A DNA stretch of 64,000 nt. Source: Pseudomonadota bacterium. Its GTDB lineage: Bacteria > Pseudomonadota > Gammaproteobacteria > Acidiferrobacterales > UBA6901. This document shows positions 27,198-37,033 of this stretch, one piece after another. Location: positions 40,804 through 104,803 of the forward strand of contig JAKASJ010000009.1 of assembly GCA_021819085.1 (NCBI GenBank), in the 5' to 3' direction. The translations under genes were made by a program, and so were the position numbers. Numbering within the stretch: position 1 is the stretch's first letter; every line of letters starts with the position of its first letter. The notes below the pieces were generated by a model. It had not been told where the DNA came from. It ran no database searches and saw only the letters and a program-made list of their open reading frames with translations.

Positions 27198-28339
27198 CAC
27201 TGCGTGTCTTAAGCGTATTCGGCACCCGCCCGGAAGCCATCAAGATGGCGCCTCTCGTGCTGGGCTTACGCGAAACTCCAGGCGTAGTTTCAAAGGTTTG
27301 CGTTACGGCACAACACCGCCAAATGCTCGACCAAGTGCTTGATCTGTTCAAGATCAGTCCGGACTACGACCTGAATATAATGCAGAGTGGCCAGGACCTG
27401 TTCGACGTAACCGCCAGGTCCCTGCTCGGAATGAGAGACATCCTTAAGAAAGAAAGACCTGATTTGGTTCTGGTCCAGGGAGACACCACCACCTGTTTTG
27501 CCGCAGGACTTGCTGCCTTCTACGAAAACCTGCCAGTAGGTCACATCGAGGCCGGCCTGAGGACCGGGGATCTGCGAGCACCATTTCCCGAAGAGGCGAA
27601 CAGGTCGCTGGTCAGCCGCATCGCCGATTTTCACTTTGCTCCCACCAAACGCGCGCGCCAGAACTTGCTCCGTGAAGCAATACCCGAAGGAAACATCTGG
27701 GTTACCGGTAATACCGTGATTGATGCATTGCTGGCCGTCCGTGACCAAATCGACAAGTTGCCTGCCGATCAACTGCGAAAAATCATCGGTAGCGTGCTGT
27801 ACGCGCGCATCATGGATCCATCACGGAAGATGATATTGATCACCGGGCATCGTCGCGAAAACTTTGGCCAGGGATTTATCGATCTTTGCTCGGCCATCCG
27901 GGAATTGGCGATACGCCACGACAACTGGGATTTGATCTACCCAGTGCATCTCAATCCGAACGTACAGAAACCTGTTCGTGAAATTCTGGGCGACCAAAAT
28001 AATATCTTTCTCATTGAACCGCAGGACTATGCACCGTTCGTCTGGCTGATGAACCGGTCCGATATGATCCTGACCGATTCCGGTGGCATTCAGGAAGAGG
28101 CCCCTTCTCTCGGTAAGCCAGTGCTTGTTATGCGTGACGTAACCGAAAGGCCGGAAGCATTGGAGGCGGGAACGGTAATCCTCGTCGGAACAGACAGAGA
28201 GAAGATCATTGCAGGCGTCGAGCGCGTACTTCTCGATCCCGACGTCTATGCAGCCATGTCATGTGCTCATAATCCCTACGGCGATGGTCACGCAGTCTCG
28301 CGCATCATTTCCGCGCTCAAAAATCGACTGATCCGCTGA
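27194..28339 (+). CDS. wecB: UDP-N-acetylglucosamine 2-epimerase (non-hydrolysing)
   Basis: A 381-residue enzyme opening [18 protein letters not shown], the family hallmark. [18 protein letters not shown] lies about 115-132, [10 protein letters not shown] about 217-226, and the UDP-binding [20 protein letters not shown] about 296-315. It interconverts UDP-GlcNAc and UDP-ManNAc in the cytoplasm and feeds WecC. The four-base overlap with wecC makes a two-gene unit for UDP-ManNAcA supply. It converges with the minus-strand glycosyltransferase gene across 75 bp. Confidence 0.93.
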   Translation: MTLRVLSVFGTRPEAIKMAPLVLGLRETPGVVSKVCVTAQHRQMLDQVLDLFKISPDYDLNIMQSGQDLFDVTARSLLGMRDILKKERPDLVLVQGDTTTCFAAGLAAFYENLPVGHIEAGLRTGDLRAPFPEEANRSLVSRIADFHFAPTKRARQNLLREAIPEGNIWVTGNTVIDALLAVRDQIDKLPADQLRKIIGSVLYARIMDPSRKMILITGHRRENFGQGFIDLCSAIRELAIRHDNWDLIYPVHLNPNVQKPVREILGDQNNIFLIEPQDYAPFVWLMNRSDMILTDSGGIQEEAPSLGKPVLVMRDVTERPEALEAGTVILVGTDREKIIAGVERVLLDPDVYAAMSCAHNPYGDGHAVSRIISALKNRLIR

Positions 28340-28414
28340 TGAATTTCCCCAGGCATGATTTGGAGTGTCTGGCGCGAGGTGGCGGCCTTTGACGCACCGG
28401 ATTCGAATGCGCAC

Positions 28415-29500
28415 CTACTCATGTCTGGATTGCAACATCGACTTATAGAACTCAAGGTAGCGGTTCGCCATGACCTGAGGACTGAAAGTTGATGCAATTA
28501 TCTGCCCCATTCTAACCATTTCCCGGACTATCTGAGGATTCTCGATGAATTTATTGATGGCATCCGCCAGGTCCTGATGCGAGTCCGGATTGGCAAACAG
28601 AGCGCATTGCTTGCCACCCATTATCGCCCTGTTCTCAGGGATGTCGGAAACAATGCACGGCAAGCCGACGCTCATCGCCTCCAGCAGTACATTGGGCATG
28701 CCTTCATAAAACGAGGGCATGACGAGCACGTCAGAGGTCCGCATGATCTCGTAAACATCAGGCCGAAAACCTAGCAACTTTATGCGACCGATGATCCCTG
28801 CCCTTTTTGCAGCATCGAGCAATTGCTCCCGATCTTCACCATCCCCGCATATTGTCAGCGTCCAGTCATACTGGGATTTGATAAGTGGCAGCGCAGACAG
28901 CAGGGAGGCCCAATTCTTCTGTCGCGTAATTCGCCCGACAAACAGAATTTTCACCGGACCATTTCCACCTTCAAACTGGCGGGTTTTTATGAATTGTCTA
29001 TCGACGACCACGGCATTGCTGATCTGCTCCCCTTTCTTGATCGCGTATAGCCAACGATAAGGCCTGTTGGATCTTGAGATGTGGTTATTGCTCACGATCC
29101 GCTCTGCCAATGGCACCGCGACGAAATACGCGAGCGCCTGAAGCGGATGCCGCCAACGCATTGCATTACGATACGAAAATACGCAGGGCACTCCTCTCAT
29201 GAACGCCATTACCATGGACGGGATGGCTACCGATGCTGGCAGCCACGTATGCACTATGTCCGGCTTGAAATCCAGGATGGCCCGATTCAATGAACCGAAA
29301 AGGCTGAAGTTGTATTTATTGGATTTCCGGCTTGTGTATATCCTTACCAATTGATCACTAATGTCATTGCCTTTGTTTTTAACGCAAAATATGGCCGCCT
29401 GCATCCCTACTTCCCGCGAGTGATCTGCAAGAATCCGAAGCTGCCTTTCGGCACCTCCGCCCGACAATGAATGGATGGTGTGTAGTACACGAATCGTCAT
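28415..29500 (-). CDS. Glycosyltransferase family 4 (GT-B)
   Basis: A 361-residue GT-B enzyme. The N-terminal acceptor domain has TIHSLSGGGAERQLRILA (Gly-rich loop) and PDIVHTWLP. The C-terminal donor domain has KILFVGRITRQKNW (about 186-199), LTICGDGEDREQLL, LGFRPDVYEIMRTSDVLVMP, and the EX7E element EGMPNVLLEAMSVGLPCIV (about 268-286). It probably adds one sugar to the EPS repeat unit on the cytoplasmic face. The donor is unknown. It is the last gene of the minus-strand assembly group, 57 bp after the polymerase gene. Confidence 0.85.
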   Translation of the reverse strand: MTIRVLHTIHSLSGGGAERQLRILADHSREVGMQAAIFCVKNKGNDISDQLVRIYTSRKSNKYNFSLFGSLNRAILDFKPDIVHTWLPASVAIPSMVMAFMRGVPCVFSYRNAMRWRHPLQALAYFVAVPLAERIVSNNHISRSNRPYRWLYAIKKGEQISNAVVVDRQFIKTRQFEGGNGPVKILFVGRITRQKNWASLLSALPLIKSQYDWTLTICGDGEDREQLLDAAKRAGIIGRIKLLGFRPDVYEIMRTSDVLVMPSFYEGMPNVLLEAMSVGLPCIVSDIPENRAIMGGKQCALFANPDSHQDLADAINKFIENPQIVREMVRMGQIIASTFSPQVMANRYLEFYKSMLQSRHE

Positions 29501-29557
29501 TATCTACACCCACATTGGCATAACCTGCCCGCACTGTATTGTGCCACGTCTACATGA

Positions 29558-31063
29558 CTATTTTTCATGAGATCTAATGGGCATCAGGACATTGGCAAAC
29601 AGTCTCCATATGATCAGGATTATCAAAATAAAAATGGACGGCTTGATGAAATTGGAAAAATCATCTCTCACTGTCAAGGTAAGATGCCATAGCATTGCAC
29701 CAGAAAATATCAACAGCGCAGGTTTCCCGGTCAAATCGGCACCGTCCAGGCGACCAAGCAAGAACCCCAGGACTATGAAAAACACCACCACACCCGTTAC
29801 ACCAAAATTGAGATAGGGCTCCCCAATTCCGGTGAACCCCACGCCCTCACCCCGATAGAATTTCCCTGGCTCCAGTTCATAGGTCAACCAGTTGTGAGGT
29901 GCCAGCCTCGTGATAACCCGTGAGTCTGTCATTGCCTCCTCTGTCAGCCGCGCCCTCGTGGACTTTGCAATTTTTGGCATGACGTTGGGAAGCGAACCCT
30001 CAAGCGCTTCGAGATAGGTCGTGCCATACCGGTATGGCGCATGTTTTGGAACCAGCTGCAAGACGTGCGCAAGCAATCCACCCGTCTGCCCCATCGTGAT
30101 CATGCTATTGGCAATAGTTGCGTGCTTCGCGGCAGTTTCAAACGAATGGGAGTTGATCTGATCATATGCGCTGACCGACCGCAGGATTCCAATCAGTGAT
30201 ATTGCGAAAAGAATAGCTACGACCGAACTGCCGGCCACGACAAGCGGAATCCGCCGGCCAAGTTTCACCCACAGCACGACCCCGACCAGCAGCGGGTAAA
30301 GAGCTTCTGTCCGATAACCTGACAGCATGATCAGAATGAACCCGGCAAATGCGGCCAGCGCCGATGTGATCTTCTGGACCTTCGTCTGCGCACCTATGAC
30401 AAGGAGGACAAGTGACGACGGAAAGACCATCAAGAATACCCCCAAACCACGGGTATCTCCGACGCCCCGGAAAAAATCCACTCGGGAATACTTCAGCAGA
30501 TCACCAAAGCTGGCAATTGCCAACCCAAAAAAAACAACCGAGGCCAGAAGCAGCCCAATTCCGTCACGATGCACGATTGCCAGAGTCCACCTTAACCTGT
30601 CCCGATCCGCAATCTGTCCACCCCGACGAACGCCTCTTCTATGCATTGCCAACGCGAAACCAATCCCAAAACATGCCAGGCTCAAAACGGTGTACCAGCC
30701 GGCCCGCTCGATCCATTTGGCAAAGCTGCCGGATGACCAGCCCGCAACATCGATCCAGCCGAACGACAGGGGAATCGTGATACCCAGATGGAACAGGATA
30801 AGGGCTAGCGCATAGGCACTGGCGAATAGATAGGGCGTTTTGAAATGACCGTAGGAACAGGCGAGGAACACTGCAAACCAGACGATCGCGATCAGCGACA
30901 CCTGGAGCGACCAATTCCTGTCCAGATAGGGCGTGCCCAGAACCTGAAAAAATGAGACAACCGCGATAGCCGTACTGGCCATCAGCAGAACGATCTTCCA
31001 GCCACCCCACGGCCTGCTCGGCCTGGTCATCCTGCCTGCCACCTTAACCATTACCCTGCCCAT
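29558..31063 (-). CDS. Wzy-like oligosaccharide repeat-unit polymerase
   Basis: A 501-residue integral membrane protein with about 12 hydrophobic segments and a larger polar loop between about 315 and 425. The motif LSGYRTEALYPLLVGVV and the general layout fit O-antigen/EPS repeat-unit polymerases, which join undecaprenyl-linked repeats in the periplasm. These proteins are poorly conserved in sequence, so the call rests on topology and on the neighbouring flippase and glycosyltransferase. ATG 31063 is preferred because GAGGAG stands 10 bases upstream. A GTG at 31075 and an ATG at 31030 (MTRPSRP) are alternatives. Confidence 0.75.
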   Translation of the reverse strand: MGRVMVKVAGRMTRPSRPWGGWKIVLLMASTAIAVVSFFQVLGTPYLDRNWSLQVSLIAIVWFAVFLACSYGHFKTPYLFASAYALALILFHLGITIPLSFGWIDVAGWSSGSFAKWIERAGWYTVLSLACFGIGFALAMHRRGVRRGGQIADRDRLRWTLAIVHRDGIGLLLASVVFFGLAIASFGDLLKYSRVDFFRGVGDTRGLGVFLMVFPSSLVLLVIGAQTKVQKITSALAAFAGFILIMLSGYRTEALYPLLVGVVLWVKLGRRIPLVVAGSSVVAILFAISLIGILRSVSAYDQINSHSFETAAKHATIANSMITMGQTGGLLAHVLQLVPKHAPYRYGTTYLEALEGSLPNVMPKIAKSTRARLTEEAMTDSRVITRLAPHNWLTYELEPGKFYRGEGVGFTGIGEPYLNFGVTGVVVFFIVLGFLLGRLDGADLTGKPALLIFSGAMLWHLTLTVRDDFSNFIKPSIFILIILIIWRLFANVLMPIRSHEK

Positions 31064-31141
31064 CCCCCACCCCACTCCTCAGTAAATAGCTTGTTGGTAA
31101 GCGCAACTTCCGGCATCTGGAAAGACGCTTTCATCAGTCCA

Positions 31142-33022
31142 TCAATTGAAATGCTCACGGAACCATAATTCCAGAAACAGAATCGCCCACAGCCGATTGC
31201 TCCAGTCTCTGGTGCCGGAGATCTGCTCGTTCACCATACGCTGCAATTGCCGCGGGTTGAACAGGCCCCGTCCGAGAGAAACTCCATCGAGCAGCGATGA
31301 CCTGAGCAGCTCCGACAATTCACCCCTGAACCACCTGTTCAAGGGCACACCAAAGCCGGTCTTTCTCTTGTTGAGGACATCGGGCGGCAGCAAGTCCCTT
31401 GCCAAGCTTCTCAGTATCAATTTTCCGCCATCATGGGTCAGCTTCATATCGTTGGGAATGCCGGCAGCAAACTCGACAAGCCTGTGATCCAGGAACGGGC
31501 TTCGCACTTCGAGGCTATTGGCCATGGACGCAATGTCGGTTTTTACCATCAAACAGTCCGGCAGATAATGCTGTTGGTCATGGCGCATCATCCAATCCAG
31601 ATTATCCATGGAATCATCCCAAGGCATGTCCCATGGATCATCCTTAAACCCATTCTCCCTGATTAGAGCCGTGAATGCAGGGGTGTAAAGGTGACGCTTT
31701 TCCTGATCCTTAACGATGCTCATGTACTGATGGTAACGACCAGGGAAATCGGATCCGAGCATCCGCAGCCCCTTGGCGATGCCCAAAAAACCGTTAAGCG
31801 CACCCATGCGTGACATAAGGTACTCAGGTACACGGGTCAGCGCAGCGCGAATCGAAAATGGCATAACATCGAATCTCGACCACCACAGCATGTTCCTGTA
31901 ATGCCTGTAACCTGCGAAGCTTTCATCCCCGCCATCGCCGCTTAACGCCACAGTGACATGCTGTCTCGTATATTTTGAGACATAATACGTCGGTAATGCG
32001 GAAGCGTCGGCAAACGGCTCGTCGTAGTGCTTCGCCAATAGCGGCAATACTTCAAGCGCAGCTGGCCGTACGATGAATTCGTGGTGCTCGGTGCCATACT
32101 TCTCAGCCACCTGCCTTGCATAGGGCAATTCATTCATGTCCTCTTCACAAAACCCGATGGTGAACGTCTGCACGGGCTTGGCGCTCTCCATTGCCATCAG
32201 CGCCACCACGGTTCCGGAATCTATTCCGCCACTCAAAAATGCGCCGACAGGCACGTCCGATACCATCCGCATGCGCACAGAATCGCGCAGAATATCCTTC
32301 AACCCCTGTTCGATTTCCTCTCTGGAGGCGGCATATTTCTCGATGACTGGCGGCTGCCAATATCTGCTTACTTTGACATTTCCGGTGGTGTCGCAAGTCA
32401 GGTAATGCCCGGCCGGCAACTTATGAATTCCGACAAATGCCGAATGCGGACTCGGCACGTATTGGTAACTCAAATAGCTGTCGATGGCAGCATAATTCGG
32501 CTGCAGGCGTATGCTCGCATCGGCCGCGATCGCCTTAATTTCGGATCCGAATACCAGCGAACGATTGGCAAGCGCATAAATAAACGGCTTTTTTCCGAGG
32601 CGATCCCGTGCAGCAAAAAGAACTTTCTTTTTCTGATCCCAAATTGCGAATGCGAACATCCCGCGCAGAAATGACAGGCATCTTTCGCCATATTCCTCAT
32701 ACAGATGGACAATAACCTCCGTGTCTGAAGAGGTTCGAAATGCATGCCCTTTCTTGATCAAGTCGGAACGCAACTCCTGGAAATTATATATCTCCCCATT
32801 GAAGACCACCCATAACGATTGATCACCATTGGAAAGCGGTGCTGTAGCCTCATGGCTCAGGTCTATAATCGATAACCGGCGCTGGCCGAGTCCAATGTAC
32901 TGCGCAACGTGAATTCCCTCATCATCAGGCCCTCGGTGAACAATGGTATCGGCCATTCTTTTGATCATCGCCCGATCTACGTTCGCGCCACTGAAGACAA
33001 ACTTACCCACGATGCCGCACAT
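31142..33022 (-). CDS. asnB: Glutamine-dependent asparagine-synthetase-type amidotransferase (copy 1)
   Basis: A 626-residue two-domain enzyme. The class II glutaminase domain starts with the catalytic Cys2 (MCGIVGKF), then HRGPDDEG, RLSIIDLS, and VFNGEIYNFQELR. The synthetase domain has the pyrophosphate loop FLSGGIDSGTVVAL (about 256-269), then YDEPFADASALPTYYVS and ALSGDGGDESFAGY. In EPS and O-antigen loci such proteins often amidate uronic acids rather than aspartate. With wecB/wecC present, ManNAcA is a plausible acceptor (inference). It lies between the polymerase and flippase genes on the same strand with gaps of 78 and 29 bp. Confidence 0.88.
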   Translation of the reverse strand: MCGIVGKFVFSGANVDRAMIKRMADTIVHRGPDDEGIHVAQYIGLGQRRLSIIDLSHEATAPLSNGDQSLWVVFNGEIYNFQELRSDLIKKGHAFRTSSDTEVIVHLYEEYGERCLSFLRGMFAFAIWDQKKKVLFAARDRLGKKPFIYALANRSLVFGSEIKAIAADASIRLQPNYAAIDSYLSYQYVPSPHSAFVGIHKLPAGHYLTCDTTGNVKVSRYWQPPVIEKYAASREEIEQGLKDILRDSVRMRMVSDVPVGAFLSGGIDSGTVVALMAMESAKPVQTFTIGFCEEDMNELPYARQVAEKYGTEHHEFIVRPAALEVLPLLAKHYDEPFADASALPTYYVSKYTRQHVTVALSGDGGDESFAGYRHYRNMLWWSRFDVMPFSIRAALTRVPEYLMSRMGALNGFLGIAKGLRMLGSDFPGRYHQYMSIVKDQEKRHLYTPAFTALIRENGFKDDPWDMPWDDSMDNLDWMMRHDQQHYLPDCLMVKTDIASMANSLEVRSPFLDHRLVEFAAGIPNDMKLTHDGGKLILRSLARDLLPPDVLNKRKTGFGVPLNRWFRGELSELLRSSLLDGVSLGRGLFNPRQLQRMVNEQISGTRDWSNRLWAILFLELWFREHFN

Positions 33023-33051
33023 GTACAGGTCCTGCGTGATTTGATTCAGAT

Positions 33052-34569
33052 TTATGGTTTTCTAGAAATCGCTTTCTTAATAATACCCTTAACAAAGGCA
33101 TATGCCACACCGCAATATACGGCCAACCCCAGCATGCTCAGGATGATATTTCGCCACGTGGGATTGATGCCCGGCTTGCCTCCGAAATGCGCCAGACTCC
33201 ACGCAATGATAGTGGCCAAAATGATTGCCGCCCCGAAATTCTTCCACACACTCACAGGCAGCCGAATCAGTCCCTTGCGGTAAAGCACGACAGTCATGGT
33301 TGTCGCCGAGACAACATAGGTCAGTGCAGTCGAAAGTGCTATTCCCGCGATTCCAAGATAACGCATGAAAAGCAGGTTTCCAGCTGCATTGACCACGGCA
33401 ATCAGCACGCTGAGCGGAATAAATACCTTATTCATACGTGCTGCAGACAGTAATGAAACAGAGGCTGACCCGATCAGCAAGGGTGCATATTGCAAAGCGA
33501 ACCACCCCAACAGTCTGGCCACCGCAAATGTGTCATGCTGCGTGAAACTGCCCCTCTCATACAACAACCCAACTATCGGCACTGAAAGCAACCAGACAAC
33601 AATCGTTGAGCCACATCCTATCCATATTCCCACCTTCCAGAAAGCGACATATGCATTTTCTACGCCACGCATATCCCTTTGCGATATGACTTTACTGAAA
33701 TGCGGCAATAATGCTGCACCCATAGACCCGATAGTTAGCGATGAAACGCCCACAGCCAGGCGGTTAGCATACCCCAGCGTGGATACCGATCCTGTTCCTA
33801 GGAATGACGCCATCCATTGATCGATCACAGGGCTGATATATGCAAGGGAATTTCCCATCACAAGCATCAAAAACTGGCTCATGGCGCCATTACCAACCTT
33901 CGTATTGCGAGGTATGCCGCCCCCAGCCAGGAGCTGTTCCTTGCTTAACAATCCAAGCGTGGCTCCGAGCTGTATCCCTGCTCCAATCAGACCTCCGATA
34001 CACGCACCGTAAAACCCGAAATCTTTTCCTAGAAAAATCGCACCGAGCGCGATACCCAGTGGCAACCCAACACGGGTTATATTGGGAAGGAAATATCTGT
34101 CTTTGGTCTGGAGCGGACCTTGCGCGAGATTTGCATAGGCCGAGATCGCCATCATGGGGATGATTGCCCATGTATAATGAACAACCATCGTTCCGGCCCC
34201 CTGTGGCAACTTCCCGACCAACAGCGGTGCGTAATACAGAACTGCGATCGCAAAAAATACTGCAATGGCCACTATTACGGCCGCGTTCACCTGCATTAGG
34301 CGCCACAGCACAGCCTTTGTCCCTTCTTCGCCCGATGCGGATGCCAGGTTTTCCAACAACGGTACAACCATGCTACGGAATGCGCCCGCTCCAACCGTCA
34401 TCATAAATACCGGAAGCATCAGTGCAAGGAAAAATGTATCCGCCCCCAGCTCAGTACCGAATGCCGATGCAATCGCCGCATCACGCCCAAGATTTGCCAG
34501 GGTAACCAGAAAATTTCCCACAGAAAGGGACACGCTCGCGCGCAGGACCCTATGGCCGAATTTTGCCAT
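33052..34569 (-). CDS. MurJ/MviN-family lipid-linked oligosaccharide flippase
   Basis: A 505-residue membrane protein with about 13-14 hydrophobic segments. It opens VLRASVSLSVGNFLVTLANL and has LGADTFFLALMLP, FRSMVVPLLE, and VSTLGYANRLAVGVSSLTIG, all typical of the MviN/MurJ branch of the MOP exporters. In an EPS locus beside a Wzy-like polymerase it most likely flips undecaprenyl-linked repeat units (Wzx role). A housekeeping MurJ would sit elsewhere. The ATG lies three bases after the stop of the decayed upstream frame. No strong Shine-Dalgarno is seen, suggesting past translational coupling. Confidence 0.83.
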   Translation of the reverse strand: MAKFGHRVLRASVSLSVGNFLVTLANLGRDAAIASAFGTELGADTFFLALMLPVFMMTVGAGAFRSMVVPLLENLASASGEEGTKAVLWRLMQVNAAVIVAIAVFFAIAVLYYAPLLVGKLPQGAGTMVVHYTWAIIPMMAISAYANLAQGPLQTKDRYFLPNITRVGLPLGIALGAIFLGKDFGFYGACIGGLIGAGIQLGATLGLLSKEQLLAGGGIPRNTKVGNGAMSQFLMLVMGNSLAYISPVIDQWMASFLGTGSVSTLGYANRLAVGVSSLTIGSMGAALLPHFSKVISQRDMRGVENAYVAFWKVGIWIGCGSTIVVWLLSVPIVGLLYERGSFTQHDTFAVARLLGWFALQYAPLLIGSASVSLLSAARMNKVFIPLSVLIAVVNAAGNLLFMRYLGIAGIALSTALTYVVSATTMTVVLYRKGLIRLPVSVWKNFGAAIILATIIAWSLAHFGGKPGINPTWRNIILSMLGLAVYCGVAYAFVKGIIKKAISRKP

Positions 34570-34572
34570 TAG

Positions 34573-34899
34573 CTACCGCTCAATTTCGAACAGGGCCACG
34601 CGATCGTACGGGCTACGGGACAATACGCGCGAAAGAAGGGAAACGTTGCAATACCTGCTATATGCTGCATTCAGCATGCCGCTGTGTCTGCTCATCTGGC
34701 GGGAAATAATATCTACGATCCACAATCCCAGTGTCATCACACAACCATGATTCGCCGTGAAGAAAAACGGAGTAGTACATGGCCAGGATACGGAGCAATC
34801 GGGATGCATATTGGCTGGAAATGAGGAGCATGCTCGACGGCAAGGACACGACAACGGAAATAACCGTCCATAGATTGCGCCATACCGATGGATCTGCAT
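34573..34899 (-). pseudogene. Decayed 3' end of a former operon gene
   Basis: The minus-strand frame ends LSRVLSRSPYDRVALFEIER and stops three bases before the flippase ATG, as expected of a true gene end in an operon. Going upstream, protein-like stretches move between all three frames (for example YASRLLRILAMYYSVFLHGE in another frame) with stops between them. This looks like a gene broken by frameshifts. The family is not recognised. Confidence 0.35.
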
Positions 34900-35000
34900 G
34901 TCTTGTCATGCCGTGTCAGCGTAACCAATGCAATCGCCATATGGTCACGCAAGAAGGTCCGGCACACCAGCTAAAACTCGCTCTCCTGCAGAAGTCGCAA

Positions 35001-35486
35001 CTATTCTGCTGGTTCATTGACAAGAACGCAATGCAGCGTGGTTTCCATTTCTCCATGCAGATGCGACATATCATACGTGACCTCTTTCAACGGAAGTGCA
35101 ACGTCGATTCGAGCGTCGTCTTGGCAGTGCACCGGCTTGCCAAACACAAGCTCGCATCCGAGCAGACGCTGCAACACACCTGCCGATGCGATCTGGGGTG
35201 GCTTGAACGCCGGCAACACCACGTCCTTCAAGCCATGGTCAGGTGCTCCAATGGCACCGAAATAAAAATCCACTGTCGGATCAAGCTGCGGTTTCACTCC
35301 GACTCGGTACAGGGCAGAACCTAAGCGTTCTGGAGGAAAACACCAGGAAAATTTGCACGGATTCACTTCCCGCGTGCGCGACGCAACCAGAAGGACGCGA
35401 AAATGGGCCGGAAGAGCAGCGAGAACAGGCAGCCGAACGATTTCGGAAGTTCGACAACAACCTCTGACTGCAGCGTTCGTTTTCAA
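35001..35486 (-). CDS. Unrecognised open frame, possible gene fragment
   Basis: A 161-codon minus-strand frame with coding-like codon use in its second half: KFSWCFPPERLGSALYRVGV, DFYFGAIGAPDHGLKDVVL, and TYDMSHLHGEMETTLHCVLV. The start is a TTG with no ribosome site, and the first 40 residues look less coding. It lies between the putative glycoside hydrolase and the decayed frame, in the same direction. It could be the 5' part of the same broken gene or a separate remnant. No function is proposed. Confidence 0.35.
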   Translation of the reverse strand: MKTNAAVRGCCRTSEIVRLPVLAALPAHFRVLLVASRTREVNPCKFSWCFPPERLGSALYRVGVKPQLDPTVDFYFGAIGAPDHGLKDVVLPAFKPPQIASAGVLQRLLGCELVFGKPVHCQDDARIDVALPLKEVTYDMSHLHGEMETTLHCVLVNEPAE

Positions 35487-35561
35487 GTATCACTTTCGTA
35501 GCCTATCTTCTGCCTTCATGGGCAATTAAACCCCGGTTCATGACGGCCGCTCGAAAACGGA

Positions 35562-36530
35562 TTATGCGCGCTTGTATTTCATGAGAACCTCATCAAACGC
35601 GTCAAACCACAAGACATGTTGATAATCGACTGCTGCACCATAAAATGCGCCGTACTTAAATGCCAGCGCCATTTCGCGCCTGACTGTTTCCGAATCGTGG
35701 GCATTCGATAATCGAGTCTGGGCAAGATTCATTCTGGGCAGAGCATAGTCGGGAAAAGTGAATTCCGCCGCATAGTCCTTGGGACGATTTTCGTCCATCA
35801 CACCATTAAGGCCCCGCCAGGGACGGCCGGAATTGCCTATCAAAATCTTGGACGGAAAGGTATTTCTCAACTCAAGCAGCGTCTCCTGCAACGCCGCCAT
35901 CATCTCCTCCCTTACCCAAGGCAGCGGACTTGCTATGGTGAACACGGTGCATTGGTCCAATAACAAGCCATCGAAAGGGTAGGATTCGAGCGTTTTTGTG
36001 CAAGCCTCGATGAATGCCGCCCGCCATGCGGACTTTCGCGGATCGAATATTCTGAATTTCTTGCGCGATGGCGCCACGTGCACCCAGGGAGTTAGCCCCC
36101 CGGGATACTCACACCACGCATTGTCTACCTTTCTCATCACATTATGCCCTGGCCCTGGCACCGTGGTTTCCTCAATGACCATCTGGTAACCAAGCAACAT
36201 AATCTGGGGGTTGAGTGACCGGACTTTGTCGCGCCATCGCCTGTATTGCGGGCGCGCGTCCTGCGGCACAAGCGCCAAAGGATAACGCGCTACGAGCGGC
36301 TCCTGATTTTCCTGTCCAGGCGCATCAGGAGTTATGTATGCCGTGCAAAACAACGGCGGAATGGTATTATAAAGCTGGCTTTTCGCTTGCACTGGCATGG
36401 ATAGCGGGGACGTCTGACCGGCCGCCCGGGAAAATGACCCGGCCGCGAGCACCGTGCCCACGCCCAGTTTCGCAACCTGCTCCATGAAACTACGGCGTGA
36501 GAAATTCTTGTCAAGAAAATCATTTCTCAT
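35562..36530 (-). CDS. Tat-exported putative glycoside hydrolase (GHL15-like)
   Basis: A 322-residue protein with a twin-arginine signal (NFSRRSFMEQVAKLGVGTVL, then AAGSFSRAA). The mature part resembles hypothetical glycosyl hydrolase family 15 (a TIM-barrel-like putative hydrolase family): NPQIMLLGYQMVIEE, FDPRKSAWRAAFIEACTK, FDGLLLDQCTVF with an Asp that could be catalytic, KILIGNSGRPW, and a late KYGAFYGAAVDYQ. It would act on polysaccharide in the periplasm or outside. Trimming the EPS is a reasonable guess. GGGGGG six bases before the ATG supports the start. It is the first gene of the minus-strand assembly group, and its promoter shares the 500-bp gap with the divergent VPLPA-CTERM gene. 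Confidence 0.72.
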   Translation of the reverse strand: MRNDFLDKNFSRRSFMEQVAKLGVGTVLAAGSFSRAAGQTSPLSMPVQAKSQLYNTIPPLFCTAYITPDAPGQENQEPLVARYPLALVPQDARPQYRRWRDKVRSLNPQIMLLGYQMVIEETTVPGPGHNVMRKVDNAWCEYPGGLTPWVHVAPSRKKFRIFDPRKSAWRAAFIEACTKTLESYPFDGLLLDQCTVFTIASPLPWVREEMMAALQETLLELRNTFPSKILIGNSGRPWRGLNGVMDENRPKDYAAEFTFPDYALPRMNLAQTRLSNAHDSETVRREMALAFKYGAFYGAAVDYQHVLWFDAFDEVLMKYKRA

Positions 36531-36937
36531 GCATCCCCCCGCGCAGAGGCTTCGCGAAGCCTGTTGTCAACACACACCTCGACTGATACCTGAGCACCAA
36601 CAGCTGCATATTATCAATACCATTTCTGGTGGCACGAACTCGGATCACACCCCAATCCTGTTTGAACAAGAAAAATACCATGCCCCGGATCCGGCGGATG
36701 GCCTTGGACACGGATCCCGTCCAGTGGATTTTTTCGGGATTTCAACTTCCCCACTATTCGCCATATTGGCGCCGCAGATAACCACCGCTGCTTCCTGTAC
36801 CTATAGCTGGGGACCCCTCCTTCCCAGGAACACGACAGAAACTGGTCCGATTCATACCGGGAATCGAGCCGGTTGACAAGATGCCTCGTCACCTCCCCCA
36901 CTGCTAGGATACCCGTCATTGATTTCAACCTGTTTCA
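36531..36937. other. Divergent intergenic region
   Basis: Part of a 503-bp gap between divergent genes for the putative glycoside hydrolase and the VPLPA-CTERM protein. Apart from the tandem repeat annotated next to it, only meaningless short frames are seen. Confidence 0.5.
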
Positions 36938-36981
36938 CTAGGAGACAAAGGGTTGTATTTTAGGGGACAAAGGGTAGTAAT
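36938..36981. repeat. Tandem 22-bp direct repeat upstream of the VPLPA-CTERM gene
   Basis: Two abutting 22-base units (36938-36959 and 36960-36981) agree at 18 of 22 positions. The core is TAGGRGACAAAGGGT. The period is close to two helical turns, so a regulator could bind both copies on one DNA face. They lie 53-96 bp upstream of the ATG at 37034, where activator or repressor sites usually sit. Confidence 0.6.
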
Positions 36982-37033
36982 AAGGGAATTTCAAAACAAA
37001 AATAGCTAAAATCTCTTAAGGAGGATACTAAAC

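Noticed and set aside
36982..37033. Sigma-54 promoter expected for the VPLPA-CTERM gene
   Set aside because: No GG-N10-GC pair was found between the tandem repeat and the start codon.
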